This document shows, piece by piece, positions 1 through 7,967 of a DNA stretch of 18,459 nt. How positions within the stretch are numbered: position 1 is the stretch's first letter; each line of letters starts with the position of its first letter. The position numbers were made by a program, and so were the translations under genes. Source of the stretch: Bacteroidales bacterium (GTDB taxonomy: Bacteria > Bacteroidota > Bacteroidia > Bacteroidales > VadinHA17); assembly GCA_030692905.1 (NCBI GenBank), contig JAUYBT010000225.1, positions 1 to 18,459 of the forward strand, given 5' to 3'. The notes below the pieces were generated by a model. It did no database searches. It had not been told where the DNA came from and worked only from the letters and a program-made list of their open reading frames with translations.

Positions 1-28
1 TAGATTAATGCTGTTGGTAAACAAGTAG

Positions 29-1477
29 ATGGAAAAAGATCAGGATAAGATATTAAGTGATGTAACCTCAGGCGAATATAAATATGGATTCTATTCCGAT
101 ATTGAAATGGAACGGATCCCTAAAGGACTCAGTGAGGATGTAGTAAGAATTATTTCCGGGAAAAAGAATGAACCGGACTGGCTCCTTGAATTCCGCCTGA
201 AAGCATACCGCCATTGGCTGACAATGAAAATGCCAACATGGCCAAATCTTAAAATACCACCTATAAATTATCAGGACATTATTTTCTATGCTGCCCCTAA
301 GCAAAGGCCAATCCTTAATAGTATTGATGATATTGATCCCGAATTGAGAAGAACTTTTGACAAGCTTGGAATACCACTCACTGAACAGAAACATCTTGCC
401 GGGGTAGCCGTTGATGCTGTAATTGACAGTGTTTCGGTTAAGACAACTTTTAAGGAGACACTTGCTGAAATGGGAATAATATTCTGCTCGTTTAGTGATG
501 CCGTAAAAGAATATCCCGACCTGGTTAAAAGATATATGGGCTCGGTAGTGCCCTATACCGATAATTTTTTTGCCACACTTAACTCAGCCGTTTTCAGCGA
601 TGGTTCATTCTGTTATATTCCAAAAGGTGTACGATGCCCGATGGAGCTCTCAACGTATTTCAGAATAAATTCGGCTAATACCGGTCAGTTTGAACGGACA
701 CTTCTGATAGCAGATGAAGAAAGCTACGTAAGTTATCTGGAGGGTTGCACCGCTCCATCAAGAGATGAAAATCAGCTTCATGCAGCAATAGTTGAGATAA
801 TAGCAGAAAAAAATGCCGAAGTGAAATATTCTACGGTTCAGAACTGGTATCCCGGAAATAAGGAAGGAAAAGGAGGAGTCTTTAATTTCGTAACTAAAAG
901 AGGAATGTGCAAGGGGGAGAACTCAAAGATATCCTGGACCCAGATCGAAACCGGGTCTGCAATAACCTGGAAATATCCTTCATGTATTTTGCGCGGAGAT
1001 AATTCAACTGGCGAGTTTTATTCGGTTGCTGTTACAAACAACCACCAGCAGGCCGACACAGGAACTAAGATGATCCATATCGGAAAAAATACAAAAAGCA
1101 CAATCGTCTCAAAAGGGATCTCAGCCGGAAAAGGGCAGAACAGCTACAGGGGGCTTGTTAAGGTTTTAAAAAATGCAACAAATGCAAGGAATTTTTCCCA
1201 GTGCGATTCGTTATTGCTGGGCGATAAATGCGGAGCTCACACCTTCCCCTATATTGAGGTTGATAATCAGACCGCTATTGTTGAACATGAAGCAACAACC
1301 TCAAAAATAGGTGAAGATCAGATTTTTTACTGCAACCAGAGAGGTATATCAACCGAAGATGCAATCGGTCTAATTGTTAACGGATATGCGCGCGAGGTAA
1401 TTAATAAACTACCAATAGAGTTTGCTGTTGAAGCTCAGAAGCTTCTTCAGATAAGTCTTGAGGGCAGTGTAGGCTAA
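29..1477 (+). CDS. sufB: SufB, Fe-S cluster scaffold subunit of the SufBCD complex
   Basis: SufB is the cytosolic scaffold on which the SufBC2D complex builds Fe-S clusters with sulfur delivered by SufS/SufE. The 482-residue product is close to the E. coli length of 495. The C-terminal core is highly conserved: QCDSLLLG holds Cys392 (counterpart of E. coli Cys405), then GAHTFPY, then VEHEATTSKIGED with Glu421 (counterpart of Glu434), and the end AVEAQKLLQISLEGSVG is typical. The ATG directly follows a TAG at 26-28. I prefer it because the N-terminal residues after it fit the family and no other start is nearby. It is the first visible gene of the suf operon, with sufC 30 bases downstream. The operon promoter lies outside the window. 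Confidence 0.97.
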   Translation: MEKDQDKILSDVTSGEYKYGFYSDIEMERIPKGLSEDVVRIISGKKNEPDWLLEFRLKAYRHWLTMKMPTWPNLKIPPINYQDIIFYAAPKQRPILNSIDDIDPELRRTFDKLGIPLTEQKHLAGVAVDAVIDSVSVKTTFKETLAEMGIIFCSFSDAVKEYPDLVKRYMGSVVPYTDNFFATLNSAVFSDGSFCYIPKGVRCPMELSTYFRINSANTGQFERTLLIADEESYVSYLEGCTAPSRDENQLHAAIVEIIAEKNAEVKYSTVQNWYPGNKEGKGGVFNFVTKRGMCKGENSKISWTQIETGSAITWKYPSCILRGDNSTGEFYSVAVTNNHQQADTGTKMIHIGKNTKSTIVSKGISAGKGQNSYRGLVKVLKNATNARNFSQCDSLLLGDKCGAHTFPYIEVDNQTAIVEHEATTSKIGEDQIFYCNQRGISTEDAIGLIVNGYAREVINKLPIEFAVEAQKLLQISLEGSVG

Positions 1478-1507
1478 AATAATAATTTTATACAATTATA
1501 TATTATC

Positions 1508-2272
1508 ATGTTGATTATAAATAATTTAAAAGCCTCAATCGAGGGTAAGAATATATTAAAAGGAATAACTCTGGAGGTTAAACCCGGGGAGATCCATGCA
1601 ATAATGGGTCCAAACGGATCAGGGAAAAGCACTCTTGCTGCAGTTCTTGCAGGCCGTGAGTTTGTTGAAGTAACCGAAGGAATTGTTACATATTTCGGGA
1701 AGAACCTGCTCGAAATGGCGGCAGAAGACCGTGCAAAAGAGGGAATATTCCTCGGATTTCAGTATCCCATAGAAATTCCTGGGGTAAGTATGGTGAATTT
1801 CATGAAAACAGCTGTTAATGAACATCGTAAGCATAAAGGACTTGATCCTCTTTCAGCATCAGATTTCCTTAAAATGATGCGCGAGAAAAAAGAGATGGTT
1901 GAGATCGATTCGAAACTTGCAAACAGATCTGTCAATGAAGGTTTTTCAGGTGGAGAAAAGAAGAAAAATGAGATTTTCCAGATGGCGATGCTCGAACCAA
2001 AATTGGCTATACTCGATGAAACTGATTCTGGCCTCGATATCGACGCTTTGCGTATTGTAGCTAACGGAGTTAATAAGCTTAAGCGTCCCGATAATTCATT
2101 CATCGTTATAACTCATTACCAGAGGCTTCTTGATTACATCATCCCGGATGTTGTTCATGTTCTTTACGATGGGAGGATAGTTAAAACAGCCGGAAAAGAA
2201 CTCGCCCTTGAACTGGAAGAAAAAGGATATGACTGGATCAAAAAAGAGGTCGAAAATAATATAATAGCATGA
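1508..2272 (+). CDS. sufC: SufC, ABC-type ATPase of the Fe-S assembly complex
   Basis: SufC is the soluble ABC ATPase that drives conformational change in SufBCD during cluster assembly; it is not a transporter. The 254 residues show Walker A GPNGSGKST (about 34-42, Lys40), the SufC-type signature region GFSGGEKKKNE (about 145-155), Walker B LAILDETDSGLD and the switch histidine in VITHYQRLL. The family-specific ETDSGLDIDAL run separates it from ordinary transporter ATPases. There is no obvious Shine-Dalgarno sequence before the ATG, as is usual in Bacteroidota. The stop overlaps the sufD start as ATGA, implying translational coupling. Confidence 0.97.
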   Translation: MLIINNLKASIEGKNILKGITLEVKPGEIHAIMGPNGSGKSTLAAVLAGREFVEVTEGIVTYFGKNLLEMAAEDRAKEGIFLGFQYPIEIPGVSMVNFMKTAVNEHRKHKGLDPLSASDFLKMMREKKEMVEIDSKLANRSVNEGFSGGEKKKNEIFQMAMLEPKLAILDETDSGLDIDALRIVANGVNKLKRPDNSFIVITHYQRLLDYIIPDVVHVLYDGRIVKTAGKELALELEEKGYDWIKKEVENNIIA

Positions 2273-3627
2273 ACGGAAAATCTGAAATAGCAGAAAGATA
2301 TTCAGGGCTTTATAAGGAAAATATTGACAAGATTTCCGGCATCTCTTCTCCTTATATTAATTCTTTCAGGGAGGCAGCTTTTGAGAAATTCAGAGAGCTG
2401 GGTATCCCGACAAAGAAGAATGAAGCCTATAAGTATACGAACCTCAATATCTTTTTTGACCACGATTACAAGAGCTATTTTATGCCGGTAACATCGGATT
2501 TTGTCAAAGCTGAGGAGTTCCGTTGTGATGTAGCTGACCTTGATACACATGGAATTGTATTACTGAATGGATTCTATCCGACGATAAACGAAAAACTTCG
2601 TCAGCTGCCCACTGGCGTCTGGATCGGTAGTCTCAATGAAGCAGCGGTCAGATTCGCTGACAAGATTGAAAAACACTATGGCAAATACGCAAAAACCGAA
2701 ACTGACGGACTCATACATCTGAATACTGCGATGGCTTCGGACGGCGTATTTATATATGTCCCTGAAGGAGTAACTCTGACGAAACCTGTTCAGATTGTCA
2801 ACCTTGTTCAGTCGGATGAGGATATGTTTAACCAGCACAGAAACCTTATAATTGTGGAGAAAAACGCTGAATTTTCACTCATAATCTGCGACCATACTCT
2901 TTCCCCGCAAAAATTTCTGACCAATGCGGTAACAGAGATATTTGTTGGCGAAAATGCCCATTTCGACATTATAAGAGTGCAGAATGAACATAATGCTGCA
3001 TGCAAGATAACCCATACATTTATCCATCAGGAGAGAAACAGTGTCGCCTCTTCAAATAACATGACGCTTCATGGTGGGCTCATCCGGAACAGTACATATC
3101 ATTACCTTGGAGGTGAAGGAGCAGAGAGCTATTCCTACGGCCTGTTCCTTGCTGACAAATGGCAGCATATCGATAATTTTGTGAATGTTGAGCATGCTTT
3201 TCCGCATTGCACCAGTAACCAGTTGTTTAAGGGGGTGCTTGATGATATGTCAACAGGTGCTTTTAACGGCCGTATTCTAGTACGACCGGATGCCCAGGGA
3301 ACACTTGCTTACCAGAAGAATAACAACATCCTTCTTACCGACGATGCAAAGATGGATACCAAACCGCAACTCGAAATTTATGCAGATGATGTAAAATGCA
3401 GTCACGGAGCAACGGTTGGCCAACTCGACGGTGATGCTCTCTTCTATCTTCAGTCGCGGGGAATAAATAAGCGTGAAGCAAGGCTTATGCTTATGTTCGG
3501 ATTTGCCCACGAAGTAATACAGAATATTAAAATTGAAGCTCTTCGGGAAAGAATGGATAACCTGGTGATGCAGCGACTGAAAGGAGAACTTTCACGGTGC
3601 GCCAGTTGTATGGTTAAGTGTGGATAA
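2269..3627 (+). CDS. sufD: SufD, SufB paralogue in the Fe-S assembly complex
   Basis: SufD pairs with SufB and SufC in the scaffold complex and is needed for iron acquisition in E. coli. The 452-residue protein has the SufBD beta-helix core: a VFIYVPEGVTL-type segment near residue 165, then DDMSTGAFNGRILV, KPQLEIYADDVKCSHGATVG (His after Ser in the conserved CSHGAT motif) and LFYLQSRGINKREARLMLMFGFAHEV near the C-terminus. The start overlaps the sufC stop by 4 bases. The last 12 residues are unusual in holding Cys444, Cys447 and Cys451 (CxxCxxxC) after the normal domain end. sufS follows 12 bases downstream. Confidence 0.95.
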   Translation: MNGKSEIAERYSGLYKENIDKISGISSPYINSFREAAFEKFRELGIPTKKNEAYKYTNLNIFFDHDYKSYFMPVTSDFVKAEEFRCDVADLDTHGIVLLNGFYPTINEKLRQLPTGVWIGSLNEAAVRFADKIEKHYGKYAKTETDGLIHLNTAMASDGVFIYVPEGVTLTKPVQIVNLVQSDEDMFNQHRNLIIVEKNAEFSLIICDHTLSPQKFLTNAVTEIFVGENAHFDIIRVQNEHNAACKITHTFIHQERNSVASSNNMTLHGGLIRNSTYHYLGGEGAESYSYGLFLADKWQHIDNFVNVEHAFPHCTSNQLFKGVLDDMSTGAFNGRILVRPDAQGTLAYQKNNNILLTDDAKMDTKPQLEIYADDVKCSHGATVGQLDGDALFYLQSRGINKREARLMLMFGFAHEVIQNIKIEALRERMDNLVMQRLKGELSRCASCMVKCG

Positions 3628-3639
3628 TCTGAAAACAAA

Positions 3640-4857
3640 GTGAAAGATATAGCAGAAATAAGGGCCGATTTTCCAATTCTGAACAGGAAAGTTTACAACA
3701 AGCCCCTTGTCTATTTCGACAATGGTGCCACTACCCAAAAACCTCAATGTGTTATTGATGCTGTAACTGAGGTATATACAACATATAATGCCAATATTCA
3801 CAGAGGGGTTCACTTTTTAAGCGACATGTCATCTGAAGCTTATGAAAATGCAAGAGAAAAAGTAAGGTCATTTATTAACGCCGGAAAAAGAGAAGAGGTT
3901 GTCTTTACATCAGGCACTACCGGTTCAATCAATGGTATTGCTTTTTCCTTCGGTGAACGATATATAAAACCCGGTGATGAGATAATCATAAGCCATCTTG
4001 AACATCATGCCAACATTGTTCCATGGCAGATGATGTGCGAAAGGAAAGGTGCTGTTTTGCGGGTTATCCCTATTAATAATGCCGGAGAAATCATCTTAGA
4101 GGAATATCTGAAAATGCTTTCATCAAAGACCAAACTTGTATCTGTCACACAGGTTTCAAACGCTCTGGGGACAGTTCTTCCTGTAAATGAAATAATTGCT
4201 GCTGCACATTCTGTTAATGTACCGGTTCTCATTGATGGAGCCCAGGGTATTCAGCACGGAGTTGTTGATATGAAAACAATGGATTGTGATTTTTATGTTT
4301 TCTCCAGCCACAAGATATACGGACCCACAGGCATCGGAATCTTGTATGGTAAAGAGAAATGGCTTTCGGAATTGCCCCCGTTTCAGGGCGGCGGCGATAT
4401 GGTTGATAAAGTTACATTTGAAAAAACTACCTATAACGAACTTCCTTTTAAATTTGAAGCCGGAACAATGAACTATCCCGGCGCAATTGGTCTGGCCAGG
4501 GCGCTGGATTATGTTAATAGTATCGGAAGAGAAAATATTGCAATAATGGAGAAAGAACTTCTTTCCTATACGACTGAAAAACTATCGGGCATAAACGGTT
4601 TGAAAATATATGGTAATTCTGTCAGGAAGATCTCGATAATCTCTTTCCTTCTGAAAGATATACACCAATATGATGCCGGTATGATCCTCGACAAGATGGG
4701 GATAGCCGTCAGGACCGGGACACATTGCTCTCAACCGGTGATGGACCGTTATGGTATCGACGGCACAATACGGGCTTCAATCTGTTTTTATAATACAAAA
4801 GAAGAGATTGACACTCTTGCTACCGGAATTGAAAAAGTGATTAGTATGTTTTCATAA
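3640..4857 (+). CDS. sufS: SufS, type II cysteine desulfurase
   Basis: SufS is a PLP enzyme that takes sulfur from L-cysteine, forming a persulfide on its active-site Cys and passing it to SufE. Over 405 residues I see the PLP-stacking region SHLEHHANIVPW (His122-123), ALGTVLPV, the PLP-binding Asp199 in VLIDGAQG, the Schiff-base Lys225 in FSSHKIYGP, Arg358 and the persulfide Cys363 in RTGTHCSQP. The short loop around the Cys fits the SufS type (type II) rather than IscS. The start is GTG at 3640: no in-frame ATG lies between the sufD stop and the conserved DFPIL segment, so the GTG is needed for a full-length N-terminus. sufE begins 9 bases after the stop. Confidence 0.96.
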   Translation: MKDIAEIRADFPILNRKVYNKPLVYFDNGATTQKPQCVIDAVTEVYTTYNANIHRGVHFLSDMSSEAYENAREKVRSFINAGKREEVVFTSGTTGSINGIAFSFGERYIKPGDEIIISHLEHHANIVPWQMMCERKGAVLRVIPINNAGEIILEEYLKMLSSKTKLVSVTQVSNALGTVLPVNEIIAAAHSVNVPVLIDGAQGIQHGVVDMKTMDCDFYVFSSHKIYGPTGIGILYGKEKWLSELPPFQGGGDMVDKVTFEKTTYNELPFKFEAGTMNYPGAIGLARALDYVNSIGRENIAIMEKELLSYTTEKLSGINGLKIYGNSVRKISIISFLLKDIHQYDAGMILDKMGIAVRTGTHCSQPVMDRYGIDGTIRASICFYNTKEEIDTLATGIEKVISMFS

Positions 4858-4866
4858 AGAAATTAT

Positions 4867-5313
4867 ATGACAATCAGCGAAGTACAGGATAAAATTATTG
4901 ATGAGTTTTCATTGTTTGATGATTGGATGGATAAATATAACCTTCTTATTGATCTGGGAAAGGAATTGCCGGTTATTGATCCTAAGTTCAAAGTAAAAGA
5001 TTTTCTGATAGAGGGCTGTCAGTCGAAGGTATGGCTGCATCCTGATTATGATGGTAAAATGATAACTTTCACTGCCGACAGTGATGCAATTATAACAAGA
5101 GGTATTGTAGCTCTTCTGATAAAAGTATTTTCAAACCGGACCCCGGAAGAGATAATATCTACAAATCTCTATTTTATTGAAAAGATAGGACTGAGGCAGA
5201 ACCTCTCTCCGACGCGTTCCAACGGACTTCTTTCAATGGTACGTCAGATGAAGCTTTATGCACTGGCTTTTAATGCAAAAAAGCAAATAGAATTGCGATA
5301 TGGATCCAACTGA
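4867..5313 (+). CDS. sufE: SufE, sulfur acceptor and activator of SufS
   Basis: SufE accepts persulfide sulfur from SufS and carries it to SufB. The 148-residue length is usual. The active cysteine is Cys51 in IEGCQSKVWL, the same number as in E. coli SufE, and the GLRQNLSPTRSNGLLSM segment at about residues 115-131 is characteristic of the family. The presence of SufE, not the zinc-dependent SufU, fits a Gram-negative SUF system. The last 14 bases overlap the start of the DUF59 gene in a different frame, so the two are probably translationally coupled. Confidence 0.96.
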   Translation: MTISEVQDKIIDEFSLFDDWMDKYNLLIDLGKELPVIDPKFKVKDFLIEGCQSKVWLHPDYDGKMITFTADSDAIITRGIVALLIKVFSNRTPEEIISTNLYFIEKIGLRQNLSPTRSNGLLSMVRQMKLYALAFNAKKQIELRYGSN

Positions 5314-5620
5314 ACAACTGGAAATTGAAACCAGGATTGGAGAAGTACTGAAGAGTATTTTTGATCCTGAGATACCGGTAAATATTTATGACTTGGGTCT
5401 CATCTATGAGATAAGTGTTGATGATGAGCATATTGCACATATAACTATGACACTTACTGCTCCCAATTGTCCAATGGCTGAAGAACTTGTTGAGGAGGTA
5501 AAATATAAAGTGGGTGGTACCAGAGGTGTCAAAGATTGTGATCTTAAACTTACTTTCAATCCGCCCTGGGATAAAAGTATGCTCAGCGAAGAGGCTAAGC
5601 TTGAGCTTGGATTTCTTTAG
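5300..5620 (+). CDS. sufT: SufT-like DUF59/MIP18 Fe-S assembly accessory protein
   Basis: This is a 106-residue single-domain DUF59 (MIP18-like) protein of the kind found in SUF operons and involved in Fe-S cluster maturation or transfer; the exact biochemical role is unsettled in the family. Visible hallmarks are FDPEIPVNIYDLGLIYEI near residues 20-37, the conserved Cys in TAPNCPMAEEL (about residues 52-62) and the FNPPWDKSML C-terminal motif. The ATG lies inside the sufE 3' end (14-base overlap). Membership in the operon supports the symbol, although Bacteroidota records often name it only 'SUF system Fe-S assembly protein'. queG starts 12 bases downstream. Confidence 0.9.
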   Translation: MDPTEQLEIETRIGEVLKSIFDPEIPVNIYDLGLIYEISVDDEHIAHITMTLTAPNCPMAEELVEEVKYKVGGTRGVKDCDLKLTFNPPWDKSMLSEEAKLELGFL

Positions 5621-5632
5621 AATTATTGGTTT

Positions 5633-6577
5633 ATGAACACATCAGCAGAAAAATCCCTTTCAGTTCTGATAAAGGAGAAAGCTCATGACCTTGGCTTTGA
5701 TCTCTGTGGTATAGCTCCTTCAAAAATTCTCAAAGAGCATGAGCCCATTATAAAAAAATGGTGTTCCTCCGGCATGAACGGAGATATGAACTATCTGGGT
5801 CAGAATCTTGAAAAAAGAATCAATCCCGGCCTTTTGGTTCCCGGAGCAAAGTCTGTTATAGTTACCGGACTGAATTATTTTACAGGGAAGAAGCAGGGAG
5901 GAAATGGTATTCCGGTGATTTCCAGATATGCTTATGGTGTTAATTATCATGATGTTATAAAAGTGAAGCTTAATATGATCCTGGAATATATTAAGCTTAT
6001 TAGTCCAGAAGCAGAAGGAAAATCTTTTGTCGATTCCGCTCCGATTATTGAAAAGGCCTGGGCGCGAGAATCAGGTTTAGGCTGGCCGGGACGACATTCC
6101 ATCCTGATAAACAATAAAATCGGATCATTTTTTTTTCTTGGTGTCATTATACTTAATATTGATCTGGATTATGATGAACCTTTTAGTGAAGATCATTGTG
6201 GTACATGCAGATTATGTATCGATTCGTGCCCTACCGGTGCAATTAATGAAAACAGGACAATTGATGTCCGAAGGTGTATAGCATATCTTACAATTGAAAG
6301 TAAGGCTACTATTCCCAAAGATCTTGTTCCTAAAATGGAAAATAGAGTATTTGGTTGTGACAAATGTCAGGATGTGTGTCCATGGAACAGTAATGCAAAG
6401 CCACATAAAAATCCTGAATTTGAGCTTCCTGAAGAGATAAGGCAGATAACAGCAGAAGAGTGGCATAATCTTACCAGGGAGCAGTTTAACACACTCTTTA
6501 AAAGATCCGCAATCGAAAGAAGAACGTATGAACGGTTTATGCAAAATGTAACAATTGTTACAAAATTTAGCAGCTGA
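5633..6577 (+). CDS. queG: QueG, epoxyqueuosine reductase
   Basis: QueG reduces epoxyqueuosine to queuosine in the anticodon of GUN tRNAs, using cobalamin and two [4Fe-4S] clusters. The 314-residue product has the catalytic Asp134 in VDSAPIIEKAWARESGLGW, which matches the usual position. The first cluster motif is Cys189-x2-Cys192-x2-Cys195-x3-Cys199 (CGTCRLCIDSCPTG). The second is Cys242-x2-Cys245-x3-Cys249 (CDKCQDVCPWN), with Cys215 nearby as a further ligand candidate. It is shorter than E. coli QueG (379), lacking most of the C-terminal HEAT-like extension, as is common in Bacteroidota. It lies 12 bases after sufT, so a client of Fe-S assembly is probably co-transcribed with the suf genes. 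Confidence 0.95.
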   Translation: MNTSAEKSLSVLIKEKAHDLGFDLCGIAPSKILKEHEPIIKKWCSSGMNGDMNYLGQNLEKRINPGLLVPGAKSVIVTGLNYFTGKKQGGNGIPVISRYAYGVNYHDVIKVKLNMILEYIKLISPEAEGKSFVDSAPIIEKAWARESGLGWPGRHSILINNKIGSFFFLGVIILNIDLDYDEPFSEDHCGTCRLCIDSCPTGAINENRTIDVRRCIAYLTIESKATIPKDLVPKMENRVFGCDKCQDVCPWNSNAKPHKNPEFELPEEIRQITAEEWHNLTREQFNTLFKRSAIERRTYERFMQNVTIVTKFSS

Positions 6578-6634
6578 GTTTAAGCTGATTGACAACAATT
6601 TCTGTTTCAACAATTTCTCAGAAATTCAAAACCT

Positions 6635-6844
6635 GTGTTAAGGTCAACAGAAGATATTGAAAAAGAGGTGATTAAAGGGATTTCAACAATATCAGAAAAG
6701 CAGATGAAAGAGCTGCTTGAGTCAGTAAATAAATTACAGATTAAATACAAGGATCTTGAAAACCTGATTGAAGAAGATCCTGAACTGAAAAAGTTAATTA
6801 AAAAGAAGTTAATCGAAAATAATCGTACCAAAATTAATCTCTAA
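6635..6844 (+). CDS. Small charged helical protein, unknown function
   Basis: I do not recognise this protein. It would be 69 residues with a GTG start at 6635; no in-frame ATG exists before Met24 (6704), which would give 46 residues. The frame is open upstream to the TGA at 6590-6592, so other non-ATG starts are possible. The product is rich in Lys, Glu, Leu and Ile, has no signal peptide or cysteine, and is predicted by eye to be nearly all alpha-helix, probably a coiled coil, with an acidic middle (LIEEDPELKKL). The stop lies 4 bases before the following lipoprotein gene, which supports translation and a shared transcript. The opposite strand also has an open frame here, but it is less plausible given the gene order. 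Confidence 0.55.
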   Translation: MLRSTEDIEKEVIKGISTISEKQMKELLESVNKLQIKYKDLENLIEEDPELKKLIKKKLIENNRTKINL

Positions 6845-6848
6845 AGCC

Positions 6849-7913
6849 ATGAAAAGAAAATCATTTAAACTGATCGTCTCATTGATTCTTATGATGGTTG
6901 TATCATGCGATGAGCCTGAAACTGTTGTGACGAATTATGTTCACCCTGACGGATCTATGACCAGGAAGATTGAAATGAAAAGTATTGAAGATAAAGTTGA
7001 AAATAGATTTAAAATTTCTGATTTGCAGGTACCATTTGACAGTACCTGGACTGTAAAAGATTCATGTGAGGTAAGCGAAAAAGGCGATACGACGTGGATC
7101 AGAAGAGCAGTGAAGCTATTTAAAAATGTCGATGAGATCAACTTAGGTTATAAAACAGATTCAGGAGCTAACAAGGAAATTTCGAGACGAGCCGGATTTA
7201 AAAAAAGATTCAAATGGTTTAACACAGAATTCCGATTCTCAGAGACGATTGATAAAAAGCTGTCATTTGGTTATCCTGTGAGTGATTTTCTTAACAAGGA
7301 GGAACTCTTATATTTCTATTCTCCTGAAAATGTGAATGACGAGAAGGAGAACGGTCCTGATAGCCTTAAATTCAGAGCTCTGAATGATTCAGTCAGTCAT
7401 AAAACAGATACCTGGACCTCAAAAAACCTTGTTTCGGAGTGGATTGGCGAATTTTCAAAACTTACGGAAGGAAAATCAGGGAATGACATGTCCATGGAAT
7501 CGTTAAAAGCACGTGAGGATGAATTTGTGAAAATTGTTGAGGCTAATAATGAGAAATTCGATAGTTTATGGTCAAATGGTATTTTGCTTAAAGAGTTCAT
7601 TGGTGAAGCTAATGCCCTGAAGTATAAAACAGAAGCCGATTCAGCTATCTCAATTGTTACCAATAACTTTTGGGTAAATTTTAAACGGTATTCCGTCAGG
7701 ATAGTAATACCCGGGAAAGTGATCGGCACCAACGGTTTTATTGACAGCAGCCAGGTACTGCTCTGGCCTGTAAAATCTGACTATTTTTTAACAGAACCCT
7801 ACCAGATGTGGGCTGAATCGAAGGTCCCAAACAGGTGGGCATGGATTGTTTCAGGATTATTTCTGGTTTTTGTATTAACAGGTGTGATTATAAGAGTCAT
7901 AAAAAAAGGCTGA
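6849..7913 (+). CDS. Predicted lipoprotein with C-terminal membrane helix, unknown function
   Basis: I do not recognise this 354-residue protein. The N-terminus is a clear lipoprotein signal: basic MKRKSFK, hydrophobic LIVSLILMMV, then VVSC with the lipidated Cys20. Acidic residues follow (Asp21, Glu22). The centre is hydrophilic and rich in Lys, Glu, Asp and Ser, with no motif I can name. Residues 330-349 (WAWIVSGLFLVFVLTGVIIR) form a transmembrane helix followed by a basic VIKKG tail. The protein would thus be anchored at both ends, with the middle in the periplasm. It is the last gene of the suf-queG run, and its stop codon lies inside the terminator stem. Confidence 0.8.
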   Translation: MKRKSFKLIVSLILMMVVSCDEPETVVTNYVHPDGSMTRKIEMKSIEDKVENRFKISDLQVPFDSTWTVKDSCEVSEKGDTTWIRRAVKLFKNVDEINLGYKTDSGANKEISRRAGFKKRFKWFNTEFRFSETIDKKLSFGYPVSDFLNKEELLYFYSPENVNDEKENGPDSLKFRALNDSVSHKTDTWTSKNLVSEWIGEFSKLTEGKSGNDMSMESLKAREDEFVKIVEANNEKFDSLWSNGILLKEFIGEANALKYKTEADSAISIVTNNFWVNFKRYSVRIVIPGKVIGTNGFIDSSQVLLWPVKSDYFLTEPYQMWAESKVPNRWAWIVSGLFLVFVLTGVIIRVIKKG

Positions 7914-7930
7914 ATTACTCAGCCTTTTTT
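7901..7930. terminator. Bidirectional intrinsic terminator
   Basis: The A-rich run and GGCTGA (7901-7913) pair with TCAGCCTTTTTT (7919-7930) across a 5-base loop. The core is six perfect pairs, extended by A:T pairs, with a T-run on the 3' side of both strands. It should stop both the plus-strand lipoprotein transcript and the converging minus-strand sigma factor transcript. The TGA of the lipoprotein gene (7911-7913) is part of the stem. Confidence 0.85.
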
Positions 7931-7967
7931 AACCCAATCTAATAAACCAAATTGCTAACAACCATGA

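Noticed and set aside
1..28. Frame reading RLMLLVNK and stop just before sufB, possible tail of an upstream gene
   Set aside because: Only eight codons are visible, with nothing to identify; it could equally be non-coding.
6607..6831. Minus-strand 74-residue frame opposite the small helical gene
   Set aside because: It is low-complexity Ser/Phe/Ile sequence, a mirror of Lys/Glu-rich codons, and contradicts the strand and spacing of the operon.
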